Shown piece by piece: positions 32,312 to 38,752 of a DNA stretch of 38,906 nt (its first letter is position 1; each line of letters starts with the position of its first letter). Under the pieces are notes generated by a model. It did no database searches and had not been told where the DNA came from. It worked only from the letters and a program-made list of their open reading frames with translations. This stretch comes from a virus: positions 1-38,906 of IMG/VR virus record IMGVR_UViG_3300020595_000077; one strand, given 5' to 3'. Made by a program: the position numbers and the translations under genes.

Positions 32312-32603
32312 TATGCATCAAAAAAGATATAACGAGGTTAAGGATCATCCAGTAAGAATTGATCTTTATAATCGAGTTAAAAATTATTCAGGAAAAACAG
32401 CAAAGCAATACGCTGAAGATATGGATAAACGTCCAAGTGATATAAATAGGCACCTAAGATCGATGGAGAATGGTGGATTGCTTTACAGTGCGCCGTTGCC
32501 AAAGAATACAAACGTACATGGATGGCACATTAACACGCTAGACATGGAAGCCAAGAAAACAAAAATTGTAACGCAACTATGGAATCGAAATTTAAAACTG
32601 TGA
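32301..32603 (+). CDS. Winged-helix-like small protein, 100 residues
   Basis: GTG 32301 is preferred to ATG 32313 because GAGGGG lies eight bases before it. Residues about 25-60 (VKNYSGKTAKQYAEDM, then SDINRHLRSMENGGLLYS) have the pattern of a winged helix with recognition helix and wing, followed by a basic end. It probably binds DNA. It overlaps both neighbours. The target is unknown. Confidence 0.65.
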   Translation: MITNMHQKRYNEVKDHPVRIDLYNRVKNYSGKTAKQYAEDMDKRPSDINRHLRSMENGGLLYSAPLPKNTNVHGWHINTLDMEAKKTKIVTQLWNRNLKL

Positions 32604-32941
32604 CTACTAGCAGCCGAGCAGGTAAGACTAAAAACGTAGAGTGGAGAAATAACTTCATTAAAATTCACTCTGTCGTTAAGCGATTAGCGCCTATGTTTGG
32701 CTATGATCATAGCTCTGAGTGTTGGGCATCGCCACAAAAAAAGCTGATGCTATCAGTTATCGAGTTGGCCTTGATTGATAAGCACAACTGGGACCAGGTT
32801 ATGATGCGCCAACCATCACAGGAAGAAAGGAATCTGATTAACAATGCTAAAGGCTATCTTGATGGAGAGCTTTGGCACGCAGAGGTCTGCGGAGTTGATT
32901 CTGATTACGTTAAAAGAGTTATTAAGGAAGAGGGTTTATGA
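32579..32941 (+). CDS. Hypothetical protein, 120 residues
   Basis: The product has a basic N-terminal third (KTVTTSSRAGKTKNVEWR) and then helices with aromatic residues (WASPQKKLMLSVIELAL, HNWDQVMMRQPS). The start lies within the preceding gene by 25 bases without a strong ribosome site, so coupling is likely. Nothing identifies a family. It sits between two small DNA-binding proteins in the replication operon. Confidence 0.6.
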   Translation: MESKFKTVTTSSRAGKTKNVEWRNNFIKIHSVVKRLAPMFGYDHSSECWASPQKKLMLSVIELALIDKHNWDQVMMRQPSQEERNLINNAKGYLDGELWHAEVCGVDSDYVKRVIKEEGL

Positions 32942-33162
32942 ATTTTAATGATGGTATGACTAGGAAAATGATAAAACTCTTAGATCATACGGAGCTAACA
33001 AATACTGAGATAGCTGAAGCAGTCGGAGTTCATCGACAAGATGTGGAAAAGTTTAAGCGCCGCAGGAATGAGCCTACATCGCTATCGGACGAGGAATTAG
33101 CTTGCACTCAGCCGACCGATGGCTTCCTATACTACTTGCGAGGTGGTAACGATGGAGTTTAA
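32938..33162 (+). CDS. Helix-turn-helix protein, 74 residues
   Basis: Residues about 8-43 have a clear helix-turn-helix: MTRKMIKLLDHTELTNTEIA, then EAVGVHRQDVEKFKRRR, similar to resolvase-like and sigma-like recognition folds. A short acidic tail follows. It overlaps the preceding stop (ATGA). It may regulate late genes or act at the origin; a late activator of transcription would be a reasonable guess because none else is seen in the genome. Confidence 0.7.
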   Translation: MNFNDGMTRKMIKLLDHTELTNTEIAEAVGVHRQDVEKFKRRRNEPTSLSDEELACTQPTDGFLYYLRGGNDGV

Positions 33163-33592
33163 GGTAGCAGAAAAGTGTCAATTGCACGCAGCATTGCTAA
33201 ATGCGCCTATTGAATACAGTAAAGACGGCTATATGGTCACAATTACGGCGATTAGCGCCGGAAAAAAGCCGAAAACTAAATCGCAAAGGGACGCTTTCCA
33301 TTTATGGTGCGGTCTATTAGCCGAGGAATTAAATGATGCTGGCCTTGATCAGCGTGTTGTCCTTGCTGCGATGAAAGAGGGTTTTGAAATACCTTGGCAA
33401 AAGCTAACAGTTAAAGAAAATCTTTGGAAGCCAGTGCAAGCAGCAGTGGTAAGAAAAGCATTTACCGAGGATTTAGCGGTAGATGAGCACAATAAAGTGT
33501 ACAACATATTGCACAAGTGGCTATCTGGGCTTGGTTGGCCTTGTCCAGCTTGGCCAGACCGATGGAATGCAGGAGTAAAGCGCAATGACTAA
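33152..33592 (+). CDS. Conserved phage recombination-region protein, 146 residues
   Basis: The start MEFKVAEK is set by GAGGTGG before it. The centre reads KTKSQRDAFHLWCGLLAEEL, then NDAGLDQRVV and EIPWQKLTVKENLWKPVQ. This block occurs in many phages beside replication and recombination genes; some are called NinB-like, which I cannot confirm. The end (GLGWPCPAWPDRW) is Trp/Pro-rich. It overlaps both neighbours. Perhaps a DNA-binding accessory protein. Confidence 0.7.
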   Translation: MEFKVAEKCQLHAALLNAPIEYSKDGYMVTITAISAGKKPKTKSQRDAFHLWCGLLAEELNDAGLDQRVVLAAMKEGFEIPWQKLTVKENLWKPVQAAVVRKAFTEDLAVDEHNKVYNILHKWLSGLGWPCPAWPDRWNAGVKRND

Positions 33593-33860
33593 TGTAATAA
33601 ACTTTAAAGACCATATTGATCTGGATGGATTAAGTGAGTTTGAGGCAATATTACTGCAAGCGATAAGAGATTCGCAAGCGGTTGACTTTGATCCGATCCA
33701 ATTTGTATTACTAGCGGTTTCACCGACCGACGACGAGCAAACTTCGCTTGTTTACAGCTTTAACCCGCACGACGAAAGTATGATGACAGCCATTGGCTAC
33801 TTAACCACACTTGTAGCGCACGCAAATAACTTACACATGGAGGAATTAGGTGATGATTGA
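33585..33860 (+). CDS. Hypothetical acidic protein, 91 residues
   Basis: The ATG overlaps the preceding stop by eight bases. The product is acidic, with strand-rich middle (DFDPIQFVLLAVS) and a helical end rich in Met and His. No motif for an enzyme or for DNA binding is seen. It overlaps the phosphoesterase gene, so the two may be made together. Confidence 0.6.
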   Translation: MTNVINFKDHIDLDGLSEFEAILLQAIRDSQAVDFDPIQFVLLAVSPTDDEQTSLVYSFNPHDESMMTAIGYLTTLVAHANNLHMEELGDD

Positions 33861-35010
33861 TGAGACTTTACTAGAATTTTGCGAGACAGACGCGCAACGA
33901 AAGGCTGTTGAGGCTAGAATTAACACTAGAACGGCGCAGGAAGCAGCAGATTTAGTAGGTATCAGCCTTAGAAACCTGTACCAAAACATTGCTAATGCCA
34001 AAAAGAACGCTGCAAGGCGTGGCTGGTCGCCTGAGCACGATATGACTCGCACGGTTCCCGATGGTTTTGTCGCTAAAGGTGTTTCTACGCTATACGGCGA
34101 TGACGGACAGGTAAAAATTCAGTGGGTTAAGAGCAATCTTGCACATGAAGAGCAGATACAGTCAGTAAAGCGGGCACTTGACACGTTTATTGAGTACCAA
34201 AAAGGTAAATCTCCGTTTGTACCTAAGCCGCAAAAGAAAATTAAGGGTAATGAGTTGGCCGTAGTCAATATTGGTGACTCGCATTTTGGAATGCTGGCAA
34301 GTGAGAGCATTAGTGGTGATGATTATAACCTGGAGATCGCTGCTCAACGTCATAAGGATGTGTTTATGCGGCTTATGAATAACGCACCAGACTGCGAAAC
34401 GATAGTGATTAACCAGTTAGGTGATTTTTTTCACTCAGATAATTTTGAATCTACCACTACAAAGGGCACCAGAGTCGATACCGATGGCCATTTAGAGGAG
34501 ATTTTTGCTGTTGGGCTAGAAGTGCTGTCATTTATCACCGAGGAAGCGCTGAAACGGTACAAAAAAGTAATTGTACGGCACGTTAAAGGTAATCATGACT
34601 CAGTGCTTAGCATAGCGATAAAAGCTCACCAGCAGGCATACTGGCGCAATAACAAGCGAGTCACAATTGAGATGAGCGATGCGCCCTGTTGGGTGTTTGA
34701 GTGGGGTAAAACTGCGTTTCTTGTGTCACATGGTCACGCACCTAAACCAAATAAGCTGGCTGAGTACTTTACAGCCAAATATCCTGAAATCTGGGGCCGA
34801 ACTAAGCACCGATATTGTTATCACGGCCATATTCATAGCAAAAATACGACAATGGAGACCTATGGCGGGTGTATCACCGAATCGTTTGCCGGTTTGCCAA
34901 GTTCTGATAAATGGCACAATGAACAAGGCTATGTTAGCGGGCAATCTATGTGTTTGATTGTGTTAGATAAAGAAAAGGGCGAAGTTAGGCGATCTACTGA
35001 ACGATTGTAG
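33853..35010 (+). CDS. Metallophosphoesterase with N-terminal helix-turn-helix region
   Basis: The 385-residue protein has all calcineurin-type metal motifs: GDSH at 141-144, GDFF at 190-193, GNHD at 246-249, SHGH at 292-295 and GHIH at 325-328. The N-terminal 60 residues (EARINTRTAQEAADLVGISL) form a helix-turn-helix like that of small terminases, followed by GWSPEHDMTRTVPDGF, a link that recurs in phage enzymes of this kind. It may be a nuclease or phosphatase directed to DNA by its first domain. Ribosome site GGAGGAATTAGG precedes the ATG. Last gene of the operon. Confidence 0.85.
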   Translation: MIDETLLEFCETDAQRKAVEARINTRTAQEAADLVGISLRNLYQNIANAKKNAARRGWSPEHDMTRTVPDGFVAKGVSTLYGDDGQVKIQWVKSNLAHEEQIQSVKRALDTFIEYQKGKSPFVPKPQKKIKGNELAVVNIGDSHFGMLASESISGDDYNLEIAAQRHKDVFMRLMNNAPDCETIVINQLGDFFHSDNFESTTTKGTRVDTDGHLEEIFAVGLEVLSFITEEALKRYKKVIVRHVKGNHDSVLSIAIKAHQQAYWRNNKRVTIEMSDAPCWVFEWGKTAFLVSHGHAPKPNKLAEYFTAKYPEIWGRTKHRYCYHGHIHSKNTTMETYGGCITESFAGLPSSDKWHNEQGYVSGQSMCLIVLDKEKGEVRRSTERL

Positions 35011-35013
35011 GCA

Positions 35014-35244
35014 CTAGTCTACATCGTTAAATAGACAATCTATGAATTGGTCATAAATAACATCCTTCACAGTGTCGGAATTGCCCGCATGCAGGGCAGT
35101 TTCAATCTGCTGAATTTGATCTTCGCTAAACGTCAATACTGCGCGATCTAATATTGATCTAATGTAATTAGGTTCGCAATCTGTTGAAATTAGTGATCTT
35201 GCGCGGTGACTTAGGTCGTACCAGTTTACTGCTTCTATAGACAT
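35014..35244 (-). CDS. Hypothetical protein, 76 residues
   Basis: The gene runs leftward toward the end of the phosphoesterase gene. CAGGAGCG lies seven to twelve bases before the start. The product is acidic and helical (ESEDQIQQIETAL type pattern) with two Cys. A terminator for the upstream operon lies 70 bases before it, so it needs read-through or its own promoter, which I could not place with confidence. No family known. Confidence 0.6.
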   Translation of the reverse strand: MSIEAVNWYDLSHRARSLISTDCEPNYIRSILDRAVLTFSEDQIQQIETALHAGNSDTVKDVIYDQFIDCLFNDVD

Positions 35245-35310
35245 TGTATTCGCTCCTGTAATTGTCTGTATTCGATTCTACCAGTAAACCTGAGCAAAGT
35301 GCTAGGGCAT

Positions 35311-35334
35311 AAAAAAAGCCCATTTAAGGGCTTT
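35311..35334 (-). terminator. Terminator of the leftward small-gene operon
   Basis: AAAGCCC (35315-35321) and GGGCTTT (35328-35334) form a perfect 7-bp stem with a 6-base loop. On the minus strand it is followed by a run of seven T (complement of 35311-35317). It lies at the stop codon of the last small gene. On the plus strand only three T follow the stem, so it might act weakly there. Confidence 0.85.
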
Positions 35335-35494
35335 ATAAGTTAAAAAATTTGTCTAGTGAGTCGTATATTATTAAAGCTAAACCGATTAAAAGTATATCTT
35401 TAAACAAAAGCCACTTTTTGTGATTCCTTAAATATTTAAACACTAAACCCCAAATTATTGGCATCAATACCAAGCTAAAAAGTAATTGCCCCAT
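35333..35494 (-). CDS. Small two-span membrane protein, 53 residues
   Basis: The ATG overlaps the stop of the 22-residue peptide gene (TAATG) and has no good ribosome site of its own, so it should depend on coupling. Two hydrophobic segments (residues about 4-19 and 33-43) flank a basic loop (KYLRNHKKW). It ends within the terminator. A function in the membrane early in infection is likely but unknown. Confidence 0.6.
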   Translation of the reverse strand: MGQLLFSLVLMPIIWGLVFKYLRNHKKWLLFKDILLIGLALIIYDSLDKFFNL

Positions 35495-35562
35495 TACATA
35501 AGTTTATCTAAAATTAAAAACAAGCTCAAAAGCACTATTAGCATGAAAATATCTTCTTTCAT
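35494..35562 (-). CDS. Tiny hydrophobic peptide, 22 residues
   Basis: GAGGGCG lies right before the ATG. The peptide has an acidic start (MKEDIF), a run of Leu, Ile and Val, and a short polar end (DKLM), enough for one membrane span. Its start overlaps the previous stop (ATGA) and its stop overlaps the next start (TAATG). It may be a functional mini membrane protein, or a leader that couples translation of its neighbours. Confidence 0.5.
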   Translation of the reverse strand: MKEDIFMLIVLLSLFLILDKLM

Positions 35563-35702
35563 TGTTCGCCCTCTATAGTATAGTCTAGGGAGTCGCTGTC
35601 CATTAAGTCTGTTAGGTGAGTGTAAACACTATCTTTTAACATGCCTTCTGTTAGCTCTTCTTTTGGTACATCAATGAACTCTAGCTCAATTAATACTTTC
35701 AT
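35559..35702 (-). CDS. Small acidic protein, 47 residues
   Basis: GGAGGG stands six bases before the ATG. The product starts with a beta strand (MKVLIELEFIDV) and continues acidic and helical (EELTEGMLKDSVYTHL). It overlaps the tiny peptide gene by four bases. Too short for a secure family; it belongs to the chain of coupled small genes that ends at 35333. Confidence 0.6.
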   Translation of the reverse strand: MKVLIELEFIDVPKEELTEGMLKDSVYTHLTDLMDSDSLDYTIEGEQ

Positions 35703-35715
35703 TTTAAACCCTCCA

Positions 35716-35985
35716 TTAGACAAATACCTCGGTTTCGATGTAGACGGTTAACCCATCGTGCGGCTTTTCTGTGACTATATACCCGATAAGGTTACAGTAA
35801 TGATGACTTGGCCCAGTGATATACACTTGAGCGTTTTCGTCGTCCTCGTGGTCGTCATATGTTACAGACCATACGTGATCAACGCTTAATCCAGTTTGCT
35901 TCATTGCCTGATCGACGGTTTCAAAGTAATCGCCGCTAGGTAGTTTTATTTCATCAAATGGGAATTCAGTATCTTCATAAATCAT
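35716..35985 (-). CDS. Hypothetical acidic protein, 89 residues
   Basis: The start MIYEDTEF is set by GGAGG before it. The product is acidic, with DYFETVDQAMKQTGLS and a His/Asp-rich element (YDDHEDDENAQVY) followed by strands with a GPSHHY turn. The His and Asp cluster could bind metal, but the order matches no family I know. Confidence 0.65.
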   Translation of the reverse strand: MIYEDTEFPFDEIKLPSGDYFETVDQAMKQTGLSVDHVWSVTYDDHEDDENAQVYITGPSHHYCNLIGYIVTEKPHDGLTVYIETEVFV

Positions 35986-35986
35986 T

Positions 35987-36184
35987 TTAAAACCTCCATT
36001 CCATTTTATCGATGATAATAGCCAGATCAACTAAGTACTGCCTTGCTTCGCTTTCTTCGTCAAAGTATGGCGTAGACTCGCTGGAGAAATTAATTTTATC
36101 AATGCCGCCAGATTCTAGCTGATGGGTTAGATCCTGATGATAATTTTTTAAATAATAATTTATTTGTTGTTGTGTTATTTCCAT
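35987..36184 (-). CDS. Hypothetical protein, 65 residues
   Basis: The ATG is preceded by GAGAGGGCAAG and overlaps the end of the previous gene by ten bases. The product is helical, Gln-rich at the start and acidic in the middle (FSSESTPYFDEESE). It ends two bases before the next gene. No function recognised; it is one of the chain of small leftward genes. Confidence 0.6.
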   Translation of the reverse strand: MEITQQQINYYLKNYHQDLTHQLESGGIDKINFSSESTPYFDEESEARQYLVDLAIIIDKMEWRF

Positions 36185-36351
36185 GACTTGCCCTCTCTTA
36201 TGTTGTATTGAATGTATAACGCATCCTCATCTATAACAGGTGCGCACGGTTTAGGTTTAACAGTAGCCAACGCTATAGACTTGGCTATAGTCGCGGCATA
36301 CTTGTCGTTATATTGCTTTATAGCGGCATCTGGTACGATTATCGGGCGCAT
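36175..36351 (-). CDS. Hypothetical protein, 58 residues
   Basis: The start codon directly follows the stop of the upstream gene (TAG then ATG), which fits coupled translation. The product has an N-terminal element MRPIIVPDAAIKQYN and a basic, Ala-rich centre (YAATIAKSIALATVK). The end overlaps the following gene. It is just below the length at which open frames are usually listed. No family is known to me. Confidence 0.6.
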   Translation of the reverse strand: MRPIIVPDAAIKQYNDKYAATIAKSIALATVKPKPCAPVIDEDALYIQYNIREGKSWK

Positions 36352-36516
36352 CTAATTAAACTCAGCCTGATACAGTTTGCGGCCATGATCGATAATTGAT
36401 CTGGCCACTTCAACATCAAGCGCGAAGTATTCCGCGAAATATTCGTAAGTCGCAAAATTGTTAAAGTATTCTAAAAACATATCCATAAAATACTGATTAG
36501 ACTCTGATTGTTCCAT
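36352..36516 (-). CDS. Hypothetical protein, 54 residues
   Basis: The start MEQSESNQ is set by AAGGAGTG before it; the longer frame covers the previous gene. The product is rich in Phe and Tyr (DMFLEYFNNFATYEYF) and acidic, so probably a small aromatic helical protein. The ribosome-site segment is repeated exactly before the gene 36533-36646. Confidence 0.6.
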   Translation of the reverse strand: MEQSESNQYFMDMFLEYFNNFATYEYFAEYFALDVEVARSIIDHGRKLYQAEFN

Positions 36517-36532
36517 TATTCGCACTCCTTTA
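36514..36532. repeat. 19-base exact direct repeat, copy 1 (ribosome site)
   Basis: The 19 bases recur at 36644-36662 without change. Read leftward, each copy consists of a TAAAGGAGTG ribosome site, a short spacer and the ATG of a gene. It is a duplicated translation-start module. Confidence 0.85.
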
Positions 36533-36646
36533 TTAACTATAATCTGCATAATAGGCCCACTGGCCATTTTTTAATTGCTTTCTCCATAGCTTAGGATTAG
36601 ATAAGCCGCCCAACTTATAAAACTGATGCTTCCCTATTTCTTTCAT
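36533..36646 (-). CDS. Small phage protein, 37 residues
   Basis: AAGGAGTG precedes the ATG, and the start overlaps the previous stop (TAATG). The product contains FYKLGGLSNPKLWRKQ and ends in WAYYADYS. A Lys-Leu-Gly-Gly-x-Ser/Asn-x-x-x-x-Trp-Arg pattern recurs in very small phage proteins of unknown role. Despite the length it is well supported by site, coupling and this pattern. Confidence 0.65.
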   Translation of the reverse strand: MKEIGKHQFYKLGGLSNPKLWRKQLKNGQWAYYADYS

Positions 36647-36662
36647 TATTCGCACTCCTTTA
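36644..36662. repeat. 19-base exact direct repeat, copy 2 (ribosome site)
   Basis: Exact copy of 36514-36532. It provides the start region of the 37-residue gene and at the same time the last codons of the zinc-ribbon gene upstream. Confidence 0.85.
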
Positions 36663-36825
36663 AATTATTAGTTGTGCACTCGTTGCATATGGCCTCATTG
36701 GTGTTGTGGCTTCCCATCGGTTTGTGGCATTGTGCACAATCGATTATTATATGCGTGCGCCAGTTTCCAACCGAATAGCCTTCGTGCTGGTTATCACTAT
36801 ATAAAGCGTTTTGTAATTCAGTCAT
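36646..36825 (-). CDS. Small zinc-ribbon protein, 59 residues
   Basis: CAGGAGAAAAATAA precedes the ATG. The product has CAQC at residues 30-33 and CNEC at 47-50, a zinc ribbon with 13 residues between the pairs, plus one Cys at the end. It could bind nucleic acid or a host protein. The stop overlaps the next start (TAATG). Confidence 0.7.
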   Translation of the reverse strand: MTELQNALYSDNQHEGYSVGNWRTHIIIDCAQCHKPMGSHNTNEAICNECTTNNLKECE

Positions 36826-37131
36826 TTATTTTTCTCCTGATTTAATTTCTGTTAGTTGGTGCCTTGCTACTACCTGACGGCAAACTGTACCGCCAATTTT
36901 CCCGCGATAAACGCGCAACTGGTTAGGTATAAAATCTTTATTCGTGTGGTTGTGGTATATATGCCAAGAACCAATCAAGTCTAGCTCCTTGTGTAACTCA
37001 ACTTTAGCGCTCGCATAAGTGTCCGCTATTTTGTAGGCGTGTTTTATGCCGCGTGATAAAAAATTGGCGGCTATTCTTGTGAATACCCGTCCGTCTTTGT
37101 GTCTTAGTTCAAAAATTCCATAATGATGCAT
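36826..37131 (-). CDS. Hypothetical basic protein, 101 residues
   Basis: The ATG has AGAGGGTAG at the usual distance. The product has many His and Lys, starts with a strand pair (YGIFELRHKDGRVFTRIA) and holds a central helix (AYKIADTYASAKVEL). Its basic end (VRGKIGGTV type) might bind nucleic acid. It lies five bases after the Cys-rich gene. No family is recognised. Confidence 0.65.
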   Translation of the reverse strand: MHHYGIFELRHKDGRVFTRIAANFLSRGIKHAYKIADTYASAKVELHKELDLIGSWHIYHNHTNKDFIPNQLRVYRGKIGGTVCRQVVARHQLTEIKSGEK

Positions 37132-37135
37132 TTTT

Positions 37136-37807
37136 CTACCCTCTGGCTATGATATCGGCTTGTTTTTTCTTAGTGCCATGGGCGCGAAAGCCAACAATAA
37201 AGTTTCTTTTTGAGTCCGCACAAAATGAATTAGCACAATTTCCGCACTTTACTCGGTCGCTCTTTTCACTAGGACAAGCGACAATTTTAACGCCGTCCAC
37301 AGTCTGCACGTTAGGCGCATCAACTGGTAACACTGTTACAACCGGCAAACCTAGCTTTTTATATTCTATTGCCTGAGCTACATTGTTTGAGCTTAAATTA
37401 ACAGTAAAGCCGCCATTATTGGCCGCTCTTAATGCTTGGACGTTTTCGGCATTCGGCTTGTAGTGGGTATACGTGAAGCCTTGCTTTTTTCTGTACTTGC
37501 TTGCCTGTGTCAATTGCTTTAATGATTTGTTGTCGATGTATTCGCCTTTTCCGCGCAGGTCGCCAGCTATATTATGTCGCCATAGTGCGCCAGCAGGTAA
37601 AGCTTTGACGTTATCAAGTAAACCTTGCCAATCGGTTCCGCGCTCGCCACTGGATACCTTGGACCAATGACGATTGACGTGAAAATTATCGGCATAGCAT
37701 CCATTGCCCGCTAAGGGGCACGATTTGGGGCAGGTACTTTTATTGCTATACGTTTTGTATATATTGACTTTATTGGCTCCGCTTGGATTGTGGATAGAGT
37801 AATTCAT
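37136..37807 (-). CDS. Cys-rich phage protein with TCPxxCPLxGNGCYA motif
   Basis: The 223-residue protein starts with a small strand region and STCPKSCPLAGNGCYAD (residues about 24-40), which I know as the fixed element of a family found in phages and plasmids. A second Cys group, VKCGNCANSFC, stands near residue 192. The middle shows TYTHYKP and VNLSSNNV. Six to seven Cys in two clusters suggest a metal or iron-sulfur site formed by both ends. The function of the family is not known to me. It is the first gene after the leftward promoter at 37849. Confidence 0.75.
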   Translation of the reverse strand: MNYSIHNPSGANKVNIYKTYSNKSTCPKSCPLAGNGCYADNFHVNRHWSKVSSGERGTDWQGLLDNVKALPAGALWRHNIAGDLRGKGEYIDNKSLKQLTQASKYRKKQGFTYTHYKPNAENVQALRAANNGGFTVNLSSNNVAQAIEYKKLGLPVVTVLPVDAPNVQTVDGVKIVACPSEKSDRVKCGNCANSFCADSKRNFIVGFRAHGTKKKQADIIARG

Positions 37808-37841
37808 TTTGTGGCCCTCTCTGGCTATTTCAAGTTATGAC

Positions 37842-37851
37842 AGTCGCGACT
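37842..37851. promoter_or_regulatory. Palindrome AGTCGCGACT overlapping the leftward -10
   Basis: A perfect 10-base palindrome covers the expected start point and the first bases of the -10 box of the leftward promoter. A bound repressor or a methylase acting on it could shut the promoter. Confidence 0.4.
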
Positions 37852-37877
37852 ATATAGCTATTAAATAACTATTGCAA
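37849..37877 (-). promoter_or_regulatory. Leftward promoter of the small-gene operon
   Basis: On the minus strand TTGCAA (37872-37877) and TATAGT (37849-37854) are 17 bases apart. The same TATAGT box is used in the leftward promoter at 30069. It would start transcription near 37842, 35 bases before the Cys-rich gene. Confidence 0.65.
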
Positions 37878-37901
37878 GCTGGCTTTCAAACTGGTTATAA
37901 T
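37872..37901 (+). promoter_or_regulatory. Rightward promoter sharing its -35 with the leftward one
   Basis: TTGCAA (37872-37877) and a perfect TATAAT (37896-37901) are 18 bases apart. TTGCAA is its own reverse complement, so the same six bases can be the -35 box of both divergent promoters. Only one polymerase could bind at a time. Confidence 0.7.
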
Positions 37902-37927
37902 GGCGTGCGGCTACTTTTGGCCGCGCC
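37902..37927 (+). promoter_or_regulatory. Hairpin at the 5' end of the rightward early message
   Basis: GCGGC (37907-37911) pairs with GCCGC (37920-37924), and GGC (37902-37904) with GCC (37925-37927). With a start point near 37907 the RNA would begin with the inner stem, directly before the GGGAGGA ribosome site. Such a 5' hairpin would protect the message from decay or modulate translation. Confidence 0.45.
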
Positions 37928-37942
37928 ATGGGAGGACACAGC

Positions 37943-38233
37943 ATGAGTATTGTTAGAGAAATTCAGTACGATCTGGACAGCAAGAACGCCAACAAGCCAA
38001 AGGTACTAGCCACTTGGTTGAAAGCCTTAACTGATTATGAGCAGGGTATGCTGGCCGATAGCCGTTATCATCCAAGTCTTAACTATTTGATTGAAATGGA
38101 ACCAGCACATCGTAATCATTATCATTATCAGGACTATATTAACCATATAGCCAGCATATTAAAGGACGACTTAGACCAGTCCATCAAAGCTGAACAGCTT
38201 CTGTTAACTCGTTTGGGAGTAACTATCAAATGA
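37943..38233 (+). CDS. First rightward early gene, 96 residues
   Basis: ATG 37943 is chosen because GGGAGGA lies eight bases before it; an in-frame ATG five codons earlier is part of that site. The product is helical with many His and Tyr (HRNHYHYQDYINHIA) and an acidic end. As the first gene after a strong promoter it is probably among the earliest and most highly made proteins. No family is recognised. Confidence 0.7.
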   Translation: MSIVREIQYDLDSKNANKPKVLATWLKALTDYEQGMLADSRYHPSLNYLIEMEPAHRNHYHYQDYINHIASILKDDLDQSIKAEQLLLTRLGVTIK

Positions 38234-38424
38234 TTACATTGAAAGAGAACCCTATCCCAAAGCAAGGAATTTTTGTTACACAAGAAAGCTTTAATGATTT
38301 GTCGGCGTTCTTGGCTGACACTTACGGCGGTAGTTCCGAGCAATTGCACGCTGCCATGTCTGCCATGATTTTTACTCTCAACACTTGCCATCAAGTTATC
38401 GAAACTCAAAAGGAAGCCAGCTAA
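38230..38424 (+). CDS. Hypothetical early protein, 64 residues
   Basis: The ATG overlaps the previous stop (ATGA) and GGGAG lies ten bases before it. The product has KENPIPKQGIFVTQE at the start and a helical rest with LADTYGGSSEQLH. It overlaps the next gene by one base. It may be an anti-host early protein. No family is known. Confidence 0.65.
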   Translation: MITLKENPIPKQGIFVTQESFNDLSAFLADTYGGSSEQLHAAMSAMIFTLNTCHQVIETQKEAS

Positions 38425-38648
38425 TGACAACCACAACAAACATTCATCACGTTACAAAGTTAAACACGTCAAACATTGATGCCAACTGGGTAACTATCGA
38501 GTACGAAACTGATTCAGGTGAGCACGGTTCAATTACGTTTTTTCCTAGCACGTTAACCAGCTCAACCGAGTTATTGCAACTATTGAAACAAAACATCGAT
38601 TGCGACTTAGATGTTAGTGACGACCGAGTCTGCCATGATACCAAGTAA
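38424..38648 (+). CDS. Hypothetical early protein, 74 residues
   Basis: The start overlaps the previous stop (TAATG) and AGGAAG lies before it; a longer frame lacks a site. The product is strand-rich and acidic (NWVTIEYETDSGEHGSITF) and ends with two Cys near Asp residues. It could be a small beta-barrel protein. The role is unknown. Confidence 0.65.
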   Translation: MTTTTNIHHVTKLNTSNIDANWVTIEYETDSGEHGSITFFPSTLTSSTELLQLLKQNIDCDLDVSDDRVCHDTK

Positions 38649-38752
38649 AGATTTGCATTATCTGGTATCAAGTCTAAGCTATTAATTCAACTAACCAAGG
38701 AGTCACACGACTGATCAACGACAACAACCACAGCAAGCGCAAACCTTTTACT

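Noticed and set aside
38134-38439. Leftward open frame of 101 codons opposite the early genes
   Set aside because: It lies opposite two coupled rightward genes with proper starts and has no ribosome site.
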